Assembly (NCBI GenBank): GCA_006386115.1
Contig: VFIW01000048.1
Span: 248,001-312,000 of the forward strand
From: Globisporangium splendens
Lineage: Eukaryota; Oomycota; Peronosporomycetes; Pythiales; Pythiaceae
Direction of reading: 5' to 3'
Length of the DNA stretch: 64,000 nucleotides
Shown here one piece after another: positions 11,401-21,828 of this stretch; the stretch's first letter is position 1, and each line of letters begins with the position of its first letter. Both the position numbers and the translations under genes were made by a program. A model generated the notes under the pieces. That model saw only the letters and a program-made list of their open reading frames with translations. It ran no database searches and had not been told where the DNA came from.

Positions 11401-13089
11401 AACATCGGACACGAAGAAGTCGAAATGGTCCTGCAGGTTGTCGGTGATGTTCTCGACGATCGATCGGCGCCAATCGATCAGCAAGATCTCCGCGGCTTTG
11501 TTTTGATGGTTAGTCTGCAGGGTCTTGAAATCCAGCAACCAGAATGGAAATTGAGCCGACAGCTCTTTCCCAGCGCCTTGCCCATTTCCAGAGCTTGCTG
11601 GAGTGTCCACTTGAATGAGGTACAGCTTTTGGAAGGTTTTCTCCCAGCCTGCGTACATACGCGACAACACTGAGAGCAGCTGCGACGAGCACGTGTAATG
11701 CGTAGCCCCAATCTTCTTGCGATTCTTCTCGTACGCGTGGTCGGGAATCGCGATCTTCCCGTACTCTGGAACCGGCGGAGGCGGTGCTGGCAGGATCAGG
11801 TTCAGCGCGACGTATTTCTGTTGGAGCTCCTCGTTGTACCGGAGTTGGTCCAAGAGTACCGACTTCTTCATACTCCGCATGTACCCTTGGATGGTAGCGT
11901 CGATGAGCGTCCGGAGAATCACTGCTGCCGGTTGTCCATCCACCAGCGCCACTTGCTCAGGAAGTCCGCTAATCACCCGCACGTGGATCTTTTCGAGCGT
12001 TTGCCGACTCATCGCTTTCAGGTCGGACGCCGACTGCTTCGCCAGGAAATGATCGAATCGCAGTTGCGCCTTCGCGTCCTCCCGACGCCGAACTGCTTCG
12101 TCCACGCGCTGTTGAAACACCTCAGGGGTCTCACTCTCGAAGCGCAAGTTAATGCGCTTGACCCATTTCTGTTTGTCGGATCCTTGGAACTGGATGAGAA
12201 ATTTCTGCTTCTCGGTATCGTGGCTTTGCACGACGCACTTTCGCCAATGCCACTCGCCCTTGTAGAAATACGGGGACGATCCGGTATCCCCCTGTGCAAG
12301 CCACTCTTGCGGCGACCGCGTTTCAAATTCTTCGCTGTCGAAAAGATGCAGAGGGAACTGAGACTGGTCAATCTTTAGAAACTCGTCGGTCTCCACAGGT
12401 GGTTTCGCGGTCTCGTGGGAAACACGACTGGCTCGCCGCGATTCCGAAGAAGACGATGGAGCAGCCGATACATTCGTTGCTTGCTCGATTTCTGAATTCT
12501 CCATATTGTAGATCTTCTTGCGCAGTTTCCCAGGAAATGGTTTGACGGGTTCGTCGTTTCGGAGCATCTTCTGGTGGCTCTTGATCTCCATCTCGCGCAT
12601 AACCACGCTCGCGTCTTTCCATCGGTGTGGTCGATTGTTGTGGTCCACGCGCGTCAACTCGCCCCCCGCAGAGGAAGACGAGAGCATCGCAATTGGCGAC
12701 GGCTTGAATTTCGAGGTCGCACCACTCGACGACAATGATTTTGTTCCACGCGCACCTGCTGCCTGCCGCGTTTTCTTTAACGCCGCCTCTTTCTCCTTTC
12801 GATGCTGTTTGTGAAGGCGAAACCGCTCCATTAAATGCTCTTCTGCCGAGTAGCGCGAAGACTCACGCGCTGGCGCTGTGTTGTCCCCACTGCCTTCATC
12901 TCGTCGGTCATGCTGCTCCTGCTCTATGTGGAAACCTGCTCCACCGTCGCCGTCATTGCCAGCCCCATCGTCATCCGCCAATGTGTTTGCATCCAACGCA
13001 GGGAGTCGCTTGGACGCGTCTGCAGAGAGCGTATCGCTCGACTCGCCCTGCATCTCGCTGTCATTCACATACGCATCGCCGTCCTCCAT
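2401..13089 (-). pseudogene. Decayed axonemal (inner-arm type) dynein heavy chain
   Basis: A flagellar motor ATPase that would drive axonemal beating. Most of the protein is still readable from an ATG at 13089 to the normal C-terminal motif ending RGVALLTQLDT at 2401. Visible are the stem and linker, the AAA1 P-loop GPAGTGKT with CFDELNRI, the AAA2 P-loop GQTGSGKT, the AAA3 P-loop GDTGTGKS, the AAA4 loop GVGGSGRKS, the stalk coiled coils and AAA5. Five lesions break it: a one-base frameshift at about 6882-6895, an in-frame TAG at 6551-6553, an out-of-frame deletion at about 6235-6260 removing the rest of AAA3, an in-frame TGA at 4336-4338, and an in-frame deletion at about 2995-3035 removing AAA6 and much of the C-terminal region. 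No intron can explain the missing DNA. The rest remains highly conserved, so the decay looks recent. The exact inner-arm subclass was not determined. Confidence 0.88.
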
Positions 13090-13942
13090 CGCAGCTCTCC
13101 CCTGAATCGCGCGCACAAGCCACCGACAGTCCTTGGAGCGCCAGCGCGCATACAAGGACGGGTTTTCGTGCGTGGCTGCCAGCGCGCTCTGTTGTGGAGG
13201 AGCCTCACATGCGCGCTGCTTGGACGCGGTTCGTTTCGCCCCCCACGCGACAGTTTGCGCCGAACGTCGCCCCTTTTCCAACAGCAACTAAATATACAAG
13301 TGCACATACATTCTTCGCAAGAGTGTGTGCGCTGCATTTGTGTCGTTTTGATGTCCATCACTCGCGGCTATTTATACATGTGGTTAATTGTGACAGCGTC
13401 GTCAATCGGTCCAAGCTTATTTATGTGTGCGGTTATTTGCACAGACGTCTCGTCAGTCAAGGCTATTGACATAATTCGACAGCCACAACTCATGTTTATT
13501 TGTGTATTTGACAACCAAGCGTTACGGCTGTTCGCATTTGTTGACGTCCGTGTCTTGTTTTTGCGTCATGCCTATTTATTTGTGCACTCTCGGTGTCCGT
13601 GAAGTTTGAGTTTGCTGTCCGAGATGCGTCATGAAATCACACTCACGCACCACACTCAAGCGCCATTGCAACGGATCGAGATTGACGAGCTACCTGACAG
13701 CCCCCAGTCCATTCCAGTCGATGCGGATCTTCTATTGCATTCCACACTTGTGCCTTGAAAGAGGAGGCATTTTATCCGGCTGGGTCGTAGCGGGACCTGG
13801 ACACCTCGGGAAAACTTCCACGACGCATTGCGTGGCCATCCTGAAACGAAGTGGCGACTTCCAGCGTATGTATGTCTGGACTGGGTTGTGTGTTCTCTGC
13901 TACCAACTGATCTTGATTCGTTGCAGGAGCACACACCGTCCG
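13090..13942. other. Dynein upstream region, no gene recognised
   Basis: Contains the 5' flank of the dynein pseudogene. The dynein frame stays open to 13287, but only non-ATG codons precede the ATG at 13089. From 13360 to 13600 the sequence is T-rich with recurrent TATTTATTTGTG-like words. No gene or RNA was recognised. Confidence 0.45.
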
Positions 13943-14314
13943 TTATGCTTCGCCTTCTGGCGCTCTTGCTATACATGCTGGGTGTCCTGAGTGACCACAC
14001 TTCGTCGTCGCCTTTATGTGCACCGGGTCGCAGTGCAATTGCTGGACCAAGTAGCTGTGCAGGGTCGTGCCAAATGAGATGCCCAGGACGCCAGTGCAGA
14101 AAGAGTAAATCTCCGCGGCCGCATATTCCTCTTCTTCTTTGGTCCACTTGCCGCACCGCAACGGACCCGACAGCGTGAGAGTCGTTCGTGGTCGAGCGAT
14201 ACCCGGTGCCGACATCGACAAGTTGTTGCTGCTAGCGATCTGGTGGGTCGATCGAGGGTGAAGACGCTGGTACGCTAGATTGACGCGATCGAACTCAATC
14301 GCCGTGCGACTCAT
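13943..14314 (-). CDS. Small protein with degenerate oomycete-type Myb-like (GKWTKEEE) domain
   Basis: A 123-residue frame with a genuine ATG at 14314. Residues about 50-95 contain GKWTKEEEEYAAAEIYSF, then a GTTL-x-YL segment and LHCDPVHI. From memory of stramenopile proteomes, this resembles a widespread oomycete domain in which W-T-x-EEE-x-YA is followed by GTTLR, a short helix and a DPMRI-S-KK-F tail. Here the tail is lost: after DPVHI the frame reads KATTKCGHSGH, which has no resemblance to the expected KKF continuation. It is either a truncated family member or a decaying copy. No downstream exon could be placed convincingly. Confidence 0.4.
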   Translation of the reverse strand: MSRTAIEFDRVNLAYQRLHPRSTHQIASSNNLSMSAPGIARPRTTLTLSGPLRCGKWTKEEEEYAAAEIYSFCTGVLGISFGTTLHSYLVQQLHCDPVHIKATTKCGHSGHPACIARAPEGEA

Positions 14315-15060
14315 AATTCGCTTGTTACTGTGAGCGTTCGACTACCTCGAGGGAAAGTCCGAAATGACAAGTGCTTGGAGTTTTGACGTGTACACGTAGG
14401 CAGAGTCACGAGATCAGCCTCCAGCTGTGAGGGAAGGCGTAATTCGTAATTTAGATCCCCACGATGTGATTCCGTTTTGCACATGCAGCGTGCGCATCCT
14501 GCCTCCTTTCTTTATCCAAGAAACTACAACGTTGGAGCAACGTATCCGTCCGAGTGTATCCACCATGCGACCCTGACTTGACTCAGAAGTGCGCCTCTCC
14601 TGGAGCCAAACGGTTGTTTCCGTTCGTCGAATGCCATGCCATCCATCATGGATTCCATGTAAATTGGCGGCATGTCTCCCTTTTATGCATCTTTTGCACA
14701 TCGCTAAGCCAGTCACATATCATACCTCACGTGTGGACTTGAGGTTGCCCGCGAACAGAATGGTAGCATAGCAATGCAACTCAGAAGAGGTATTGAATCG
14801 ACGCCTCTTGGTTTTCGCTTGTCATTGCTCTTATTCTATTCGCTGGCGTCTTGGGACAAACTAGCAAGCTTTACTCTTTGCTGTCAGCAGCGCAAGAAAG
14901 ACTATAGAAAGTGAGGTCCCAACCACTGCAACGACTCCTTTTCTTCACTATTGAAGACATAGAACAGCCAAACACCAACAGCTCGCGTCATGTCTTCACT
15001 GCTTGATTTCAAACACCCTTCCAAAATCCACAAACCTGCTCCTGGCCGCCTCTTCGCCGA
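14315..15060. other. Intergenic region, nothing recognised
   Basis: About 750 bp between the small Myb-like frame and the 3' end of the DUSP/Tudor-knot gene. Short open frames only; no repeat, RNA gene or known motif was seen. Confidence 0.45.
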
Positions 15061-16416
15061 CTACTTTTCGCGAGCTTTCTTCTTCTTCTTCTGGCGTCCA
15101 TGTGTCCCCGCAGCACACAGCTTCTGGTCTTGAGCGCTCATCCACAAAAACTTGTCACCGACGGAAATGCATGCCCAGCGCTCGCGTTTTCTGCCGACGC
15201 GCTTGACGTCGTGGACTTCCACCACCACACTGTCTCGCCACACCGTGCGCTTGTTTGGGACTTGCACGGCGACTTCAACCTTGTCGCTCGGTCTCAGTTT
15301 GCGCCACTGCTTCACTTTCGTGTACAGTGGCGCCAAGCGCGGACTCTTTCGCTCGACCCACTCGTCGTATCTGGACGACCAGCCGCAATAGTGGATCAGA
15401 ACACGCTTGGCCGAGGCTCGCAAGACCCGCGCTTCATACCTATGCACACGCACACAGAAGAAGCCATATACATAGGCACATATCACAGAAACAGTTAGAG
15501 GAATCGATAAAACAGTATTCACACAGCGCCTACCACAGTTTGCAGGTGTCTCGAGCGTCGACTAGTTCGCCTTCTTTCAGCTCGTCTCGCCACGGCTCAA
15601 CCAGGCACAGGAACTGGGGTCGGTGCTTCGTCCATTCCTCCAGCGCTGCCATTTGCTCCCAGCTTGTTCCAGTCTCCACCGCTGGTCGGTACCACAGCTC
15701 CAACTGAGAAACGTGGTCCGAGCTGTACAGCCGTGGAAACGCGAGCAGCTCGTGCTCACGCAGCACATTCAGGTAGTACAGTTTCAGCGCGTCGAGCCTA
15801 AGGAATTCGTTCGTGCGAGGCACGAGCACTCGAAGCTTGTGCCGCGACTTGCATCGGCACCGAAAGCACTTCGGCTGGTGGCCATCGTGGTTCCAGTACG
15901 ATAGCTGATTTAAGTCACAGATCAGAACAATTGAGCGCACAGGTGAAAAGCCAATGTGTCCACAAACTGGCAGAATATAATCATAAACACGCTCGCCTCA
16001 GTCAATCGTGGATACAAGTCTACGACTCGCGTGTTGGTGCTGCGCACTTGGCTCACACTGCGTGGGATCTCCCAGTCGCACCCAATCGAGTGAGCGAGTG
16101 TTCGCCACAGCGGCTCCTCGACCAGGTGGTAATCTTCACCTTGAATCTAAACATGTTGAACAAAATACAAGGAAAAGCACACACGTTCGAGTAGAATGAA
16201 ATGGCATCCCATCAACAGCATGCAGTCGCCACGTACCAACCCGTGCTTGAGCACGACAAACCCGCACTGCTCGCACGAGTTGGCCTCGTCCACCAGCGCT
16301 TGATTCTGGATGACGCCAACACGGTTCTTCGCCGTCATGATAAACTGGAATGCCGCCGTCGAAATCAGGAAACACGTTGCGTCCGTGCTGGGCTGCTCGT
16401 CGTTCGAAAGCGCCAT
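15061..16416 (-). CDS. DUSP / ubiquitin-like / Tudor-knot domain protein, four exons
   Basis: Joined exons 16416-16237, 16146-15991, 15904-15534 and 15439-15061 give 361 residues. Introns have GT/AG ends and matching phases (0, 0, 2). Residues about 10-100 form a DUSP domain as found in ubiquitin-specific proteases (ALVDEANSCEQCG, GEDYHLVEEPLW, then IPRSV). It is followed by a Ubl-like stretch with a VVDLYPRL motif and LDALKLYYLNVL, interrupted by a Cys-rich insert (CFRCRCKSRH). Near residue 220 a Tudor-knot/chromo-barrel begins (ARVLRASAKRVLIHYCGWSS, then RYDEWVE). The C-terminus ends in a Lys run, perhaps a nuclear signal. No Cys/His-box peptidase domain is present, so this is not a deubiquitinase itself. 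A role as a chromatin- or ubiquitin-linked adaptor is inference. Confidence 0.75.
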
Positions 16417-16727
16417 CTAGTCGACAAGCTCACGCTGCTGTCGAGACGAAACAAGTATGGCAACTGCCAGAACACTCGTCAATTCAGAGACTGCGTGGGA
16501 CGCGTTGTGGCATTGGCTTCAACTGTCGTATGTTTCTTTTGCGTGGATATAGTTCGCTTGTTGAAAAGAAACGAGGAGCGAGGCACTCTGCAAGGTGTCA
16601 ATGTGTCATTTCGGAAGCATGTGGAGAGATCGCATTTGGTTATTCCCGCAACAAAGTCACTATCGAAAACAAGTCCTGCTGAAACCTGAAGACGAATGCC
16701 ATGGTAGGCAAGCAAGACAAGAGCAAA
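16417..16727. other. Region between divergent genes
   Basis: About 310 bp between the ATG of the DUSP/Tudor-knot gene (minus) and the candidate secreted protein (plus). Probably shared promoter sequence; no specific site recognised. Confidence 0.4.
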
Positions 16728-17117
16728 ATGCACACTACAGCTCTGTGGTTGGCCCTTGTAGCTTCCTGCACCAGAGTTGTCGATGCGTTCGCGAGCACAC
16801 ATAGCGACGAGTGCGCGTGCATAAGCGAATGCGGCGAGACTGTCGGATACAATGCGTGGTGCTACGTGTCTTCGGCATGCACAGCGTCGGATGGATCCTT
16901 TGGCGGCTTGCCAAAGGATCAGATGAACACGATGCCGAGCAACTCTGTGCCTAAGGAAGCCATGGCACGAGTCAATAGTGGTTGGCCAATGGACAGACGC
17001 GCAAGGTTTCCAAGGGAAATGGCGCTGTTGTGCGTAACACTGCAGTTTTGTTTGTGCCATTGTGACTTCCTAACACGGCGTTATTTTGTAGGTGCGAAGC
17101 TCGTGTGCTTTTCGTAA
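16728..17117 (+). CDS. Putative small secreted cysteine-rich protein (doubtful)
   Basis: The frame has an ATG at 16701 and a better-placed ATG at 16728. From 16728 the first 22 residues form a plausible signal peptide (MHTTALWLALVASC, ending DAFA). A short Cys-rich segment follows (CACISECGETVGYNAWCYV, then SSAC) with even Cys spacing, as in small secreted oomycete proteins. The remaining frame after about residue 65 is compositionally unlike it and could be intron or 3' sequence. A perfect hairpin lies inside at 16894-16920. Other open frames continue to 17451 (one with DDDGGVGYAKVTGAVP) but could not be joined. No RXLR or LFLAK motif was seen. Gene status is uncertain; it may be a fragment. 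Confidence 0.3.
   Translation: MHTTALWLALVASCTRVVDAFASTHSDECACISECGETVGYNAWCYVSSACTASDGSFGGLPKDQMNTMPSNSVPKEAMARVNSGWPMDRRARFPREMALLCVTLQFCLCHCDFLTRRYFVGAKLVCFS
16894..16920. repeat. Perfect 11-bp inverted repeat, 5-nt loop
   Basis: GATCCTTTGGC and its exact complement are separated by GGCTT. It lies within the putative secreted-protein frame. It could form a hairpin in RNA or be chance. Confidence 0.6.
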
Positions 17118-18441
17118 ATGAGGAGAGCGTGGGAGTTGAGCTATTCTGCCAAGACTCGACACATGAAAGCGCCTGGATGCCATTGACGATGATGGGGGAG
17201 TGGGCTATGCTAAAGTCACTGGCGCTGTGCCTGCAGGAACCGTGGCGGGATACTATCGCGAAAGGACGGCTATTGAGTGCTTGGGATCTGCACTCTCAAA
17301 CTTGGTTCGTGTTTTTGAGTTAGGCTATCGCGTGGACGTCTTTCGGAGCTCACAGGTCGTATGTGTCCGCTGTAGGTGCGAAGCTGAGGTACGTGCAGCG
17401 ATAGCAGATGAGATCCAAGCTGCTCTCACTCAAGGATCGAAGGTGATCTGACTCGACTGGGATTCAGTCCAGCTTGTCCCGTTTTACCCGCCTAGCGAGA
17501 GATTGCCATAGGTGACGAGCTCGCATTGAGCATTCTCGTTAGCCAAAGATGCGGTCGTGTGGTGAAGAGACACCTCTCTGTGTATCTGCGGGTCTAGGCA
17601 GAAGTGTCTTGAAGTGTGGCTATGCAAGTCAATTGTCGGTATTTCGATCAACAATGTAGCGAGCCACTTCTCTTTGCTTTTTCTTGTCATTTGGTCAGTA
17701 CCTGCCATGCAGCAAATGCTACTCGTTCTGAGTATCATGCAATTTTGTAAAAGCACATTCCAGCGGAATAGCCATCCGACCTGGCAGCTGAACGAGCTCC
17801 TCGTCAAATGGACATTGTTGCAACGAGGCGAGTTGGCGACCGCTTCTCTCTCTCCAAGGTTAGGTCGGAACTGCAGCATTGATCGCCAGGGAGCTTGAAT
17901 CAGCGAGCTACGTTAGGAAGCATCCGTACACTATCCTTTAGTCTGTAAAATGAGCGCAGTCAACGACTGCCACGCAGAAGTATCACAAGTTGTGTGTGCC
18001 TGGGACCAATGACGTCACATCATGTTCGTCTCCAAGCAGCGCGAGTTGCAACGGCACTCCGATTGGTGCGATCGTGCTTCTGGACACCGATGACGTCGAG
18101 CGTGTCACGCGTTGGTTAAATACAATTCAAAGAACGTTACTTATGGATGCAACTTTTGTCTATGGATGATGCAACTCTTCAGACCCATTTTTGGAATCAG
18201 TTGTACCCAGATTTTGCCTCGAAGAGTTCTCTATTAGAGAGGTCCACACTATATATCTGTCTGATTCGTGAAATATCTCCTCTTTTATCCAACCATATTG
18301 CTCTATTACATATCAATCGCCTATAAGTGGTGAAAAGACTTGCAATTACCGCCAATCAGACTGCCTCAATACTCAAACTGCAAATCTTCCTTCCTCAAGA
18401 GACAACCGAACACAAAGGCGAACTTCATCACTGGCACAGCA
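17118..18441. other. Long intergenic region upstream of the coiled-coil gene
   Basis: About 1.3 kb. A frame at 17200-17451 (plus) and one at 17484-17879 (minus) are open, but no family was recognised and no splice structure supports them. The last 200 bp before 18442 is AT-richer and likely holds the promoter and leader of the coiled-coil gene. Confidence 0.4.
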
Positions 18442-21400
18442 ATGGCGGACTCGGTCTGGCAGTCGCGCGCGATGCAGGCGCTGCGGCCGCAGTGCGACAC
18501 ATCGGGTGCAGTGGAGAGCGGTGGCGAGTTCTGGAAGCTGCCCGACTGGGAGGCGTACAGCGAGAGCGGTGGCAGCGACCTCAGCCGCCGTCTCGACGTC
18601 TCATCATGCAGCAGCAAACAGTCAGGTGAAGATGACGATGATTGTGGAGACAGTGTGTCCAGTTTTGGCGGCGATAATGAGAGCGGTAACAGCAGCGAGT
18701 ACATGTACCGCAAGCGGTCGCCTGTGTCGATTGGGGGCAGTGGCCGTGCGAGTACCCCGAAGCGGACGAGCGCACTGCAGGAGCTCCACTTGCGCTACGC
18801 ACGTCAGCGGCAGCAGCTGGAAGCGTCTCGTGCTGTGGACAATAATGAGCCCATTAGGTTGCGTGACGATAGTAATATTACAGTCCGAAGAAGAAGAAAG
18901 CGTGGTGACGAAGAAGAAGGCGATCGAGTGAGTGGAGAGTATGGCGACTCAGATACAAGACGCGATCCATCTCAAGAGATTCAGAGGAAGGAGAAAGCAG
19001 CAATGGATACAAAACCAGTCGATATGTCGCAGGTTTCTATGCAGAGCAGCACTCAAGCAGCAGCAAGTGCTTCAGATACACAAGCGATTGTAACGCAGCA
19101 GAACGCGATCAATCAGCAACTGCAGGCATTTCGACAGCAACTGACCGAGATGAAGCAGAGGAAGACGAGCAACGCTCCCAACAACAGCGACGAGAAGACA
19201 ACCAGAGTATCGCGAGTCCAAAGATTTGATACAGACATGCAGACGGATGCTGATATCCATGAAGACGCCGTCGTGCAGTGGCTCAACCTGCTGACCCAAA
19301 AAGTCGACTTGGTGGCTGCAAACTATGGTCACGAAGCCACAGAGAACTTTCGAGCGACTGCGGAGTACCTACGAAGTATGGACGCGACGACGGCAACGAT
19401 GGCGACAACGATGAGTAAAGTCGATGAAAAGGAAACGAGTCGAACCAATTATAGGGGTGACAAGAACGGGTGTTCCTCTTCGTGGCATGTGGGCAGATCT
19501 CTGGAGATATATCTACCGCAATCGATGATCGACCAGTTTCTCGCGTTAGAGCGCTCGATCGCAGGCTTCAACGCTGCTGTCGAGACATCGTCAAAGCGCA
19601 AACTGAAGCGCTTTGAGCAATCGATTCGTCAGATGCAGGAGTATCATCACGAGAAGCTCCAACGCGTCGTGGACGAGTCGCTGGATGAGCTCAAGCAGGT
19701 GCGCGACAAGTACAAAAAGACGCAGGACCAGCTCGAGGAAGAGTTGAGAGCTGCGATTCGTTCAATGGACGAGTGGAAGCAAAAATCATTTGAGATCGAG
19801 CACAAGAGTACGCTGGAGCGCGAAACGATCGAGTTCAAAGCGGCCACGTTCCGAGAGAAGGTAACGATGCTTTGGACGATCTACCACTGTCGCAAATCGC
19901 TTGAGAGACTCAAACTAGATGTGTTTGCGCTTGACTTGTTTACTTAGTTTGAGCATTTATCGATCCGTTTTGAAGAAGACATTCAGCGAATCAAGCAGCA
20001 GCTGGATCAATCGCGAAAGGAAAAGGAGGAAGCTTTACTGAGTCGAACAGAGTCGCAACTCCAAGAGGAATCGCTTAAGAAAGAAATATCGGTGCTGCAG
20101 CAGACACTCGAGATATTGCAGCGCACGCGGGAGCAGGAATCCAGCGTCTTTGAACAGGAGAAGCAGAAGTGGAATGACGCGCTGCAACAGCTACATCACA
20201 GCAGTGACGCTGCTGTCCACGAGGTACCTTTTTTCAGATGGTCGACTGCTGTGGATACAGCGGTGTTTTCTCACTTTGTTCTCTGTGTTGTTTTCCTTTC
20301 AGATTGCCAAGGAGAATCAGTTGCTCATTCAAACGCTGGAGCAAATCAACAAGGAGCATGCGCTTGAGATGAGAGCATTAGAAAATCGGTTCAACATGGC
20401 GACTGAAGACAAATCTCAGCACACGTTCACATCGGAAATGGTCGAAAAACTGCAACGAAAGCACGAAGCGCAGATGGAAGCGCTGCGCGCAAAGTACGAG
20501 CACGAAATCGAGGAACAGGGACAAGCGGTCGCGAAGGCGTTGGAAGAAGTCCGTGCGTCGCAAAAGCAATCGCGATCGGCGGAAACGCAAACAGAGCAGC
20601 TGAATCCAGTTGCCGATATCATCGGAAAGACCCCACGCGAGATCGCCGAAGAACGCATCCAGGAGCTCAGTCGCAAATGCCGCGCGCTCGAAAAGCTGCT
20701 GGACAAGAAGTTCGAGCAAAGCTCACAGAGTGGCTCCATGAGCCCGCTATGCATGTCGTGCAACAACAGCGAGTTGTCGCAGTCGTCGCGATCCGCAGCT
20801 TCTTCTGGCAAGAACGAGTTCTTGACGACGCATGCAGGAACTTCAAGCGCACGTGGTGAGCGCCTCAAACGCTACTCTCCTAAGCCACTGTCGTCATCGC
20901 AACGGTCATTCGAGGATGCGCTGCTCCCGGATGACGACTTTGACACGACAGCCGTGAACACGACCATGATGGACCTGACACTGCGGAACGATACCACATG
21001 GACCGACTCGTCCATGACGTCAGTCGCCACCATGTCGCCGTACCAAGTGCTGTCGCGTCCGCAATCGGCAAATCGCACTGGCAATGGTAATGGCGGCAGT
21101 GGCGTCACGATGAGTGGCGTACCGTCACATGCCGACGTCCTCGCTCTCGTGCGCAAACTGGAGAAAGCCGCAGTGGTGAATGAGAATAAATCACAAAGTG
21201 AACCGGAGTCGGAGCAGAGCACTTTGTACCGGACGCCACCAGCGCGCTCGTCGTCGGCGCGGAACCGCAAACCGCCACCGATCCACCACCAGCATCGTCA
21301 GCGTGACGCAAGTGCGAAGCGCGTGCTCTCGAAGCCACTGACTAGTAAGCCGCTCGTGCTGCGCGGATCGTCCACGGCGTCATCGCCAGCATCGTCCACC

Positions 21401-21466
21401 CCAAGGAGGAGACGCACACATGATGTGCACAGTGGGTCGTCCATCACGTCACGGTTTGTGCAATAA
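18442..21466 (+). CDS. Large coiled-coil protein, possibly centrosomal/basal-body, three exons
   Basis: Exons 18442-19860, 19948-20223 and 20303-21466, all phase 0, give 951 residues. The introns are 87 bp (GTAACG...CTTAG) and 79 bp (GTACCT...TTCAG). The first intron is required because its frame holds a stop (TAG at its 3' splice site). The start is the first ATG in frame. The N-terminus has acidic and Ser-rich disorder; residues about 230-280 are a Gln-rich coil, and long heptad segments run from about 390 to 720 (for example FEEDIQRIKQQLDQSRKEKE and ERIQELSRKCRALEKLLDKK). The C-terminal 230 residues are Ser/Pro/Arg-rich and disordered. The architecture is like centrosomal CEP-type scaffolds, but no specific orthologue was recognised. 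All exons are intact, unlike the dynein. Confidence 0.75.
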
Positions 21467-21828
21467 ATGTGACGTCCATATCTATCGTAGATGCAATTGA
21501 TAAATACGGTTCTATTTTCTTAAAAAGGTCGGTTTACGTTTAGATAAGCATTGTTGACGGTATCCTTTATTGTCGTAAAGCTAACTTTACTAAACACGGA
21601 TTTATCGGTAACGAACACATATTGCGTGTTTCTGCTTCGACACCTTTTGAGAAGTGCTGCAAAAAAACGTTAGATTCGTCTGACACAACCTGCAAAGCCC
21701 CGTTCTCACATGAAATGCAGCATTCGCCAATTCGCCGCCGTTGACGCACCCGCGCTCAAGACGAAGAAGAAGCCTCCGCTGCTCCTTCTCCCCCTCTCCA
21801 CTCTCTCTATTGCACACAGGCGACGACC
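21467..21828. other. Intergenic, between tandem plus-strand genes
   Basis: About 360 bp holding the 3' end of the coiled-coil transcript and the leader of acetate kinase. CT-rich tracts just upstream of the acetate kinase ATG (21780-21815) look like an oomycete-type core promoter or pyrimidine-rich leader, but no exact initiator was assigned. Confidence 0.4.

Noticed and set aside
17484..17879. 131-codon minus-strand frame
   Set aside because: No signal peptide, domain or splice support; composition like intergenic DNA.
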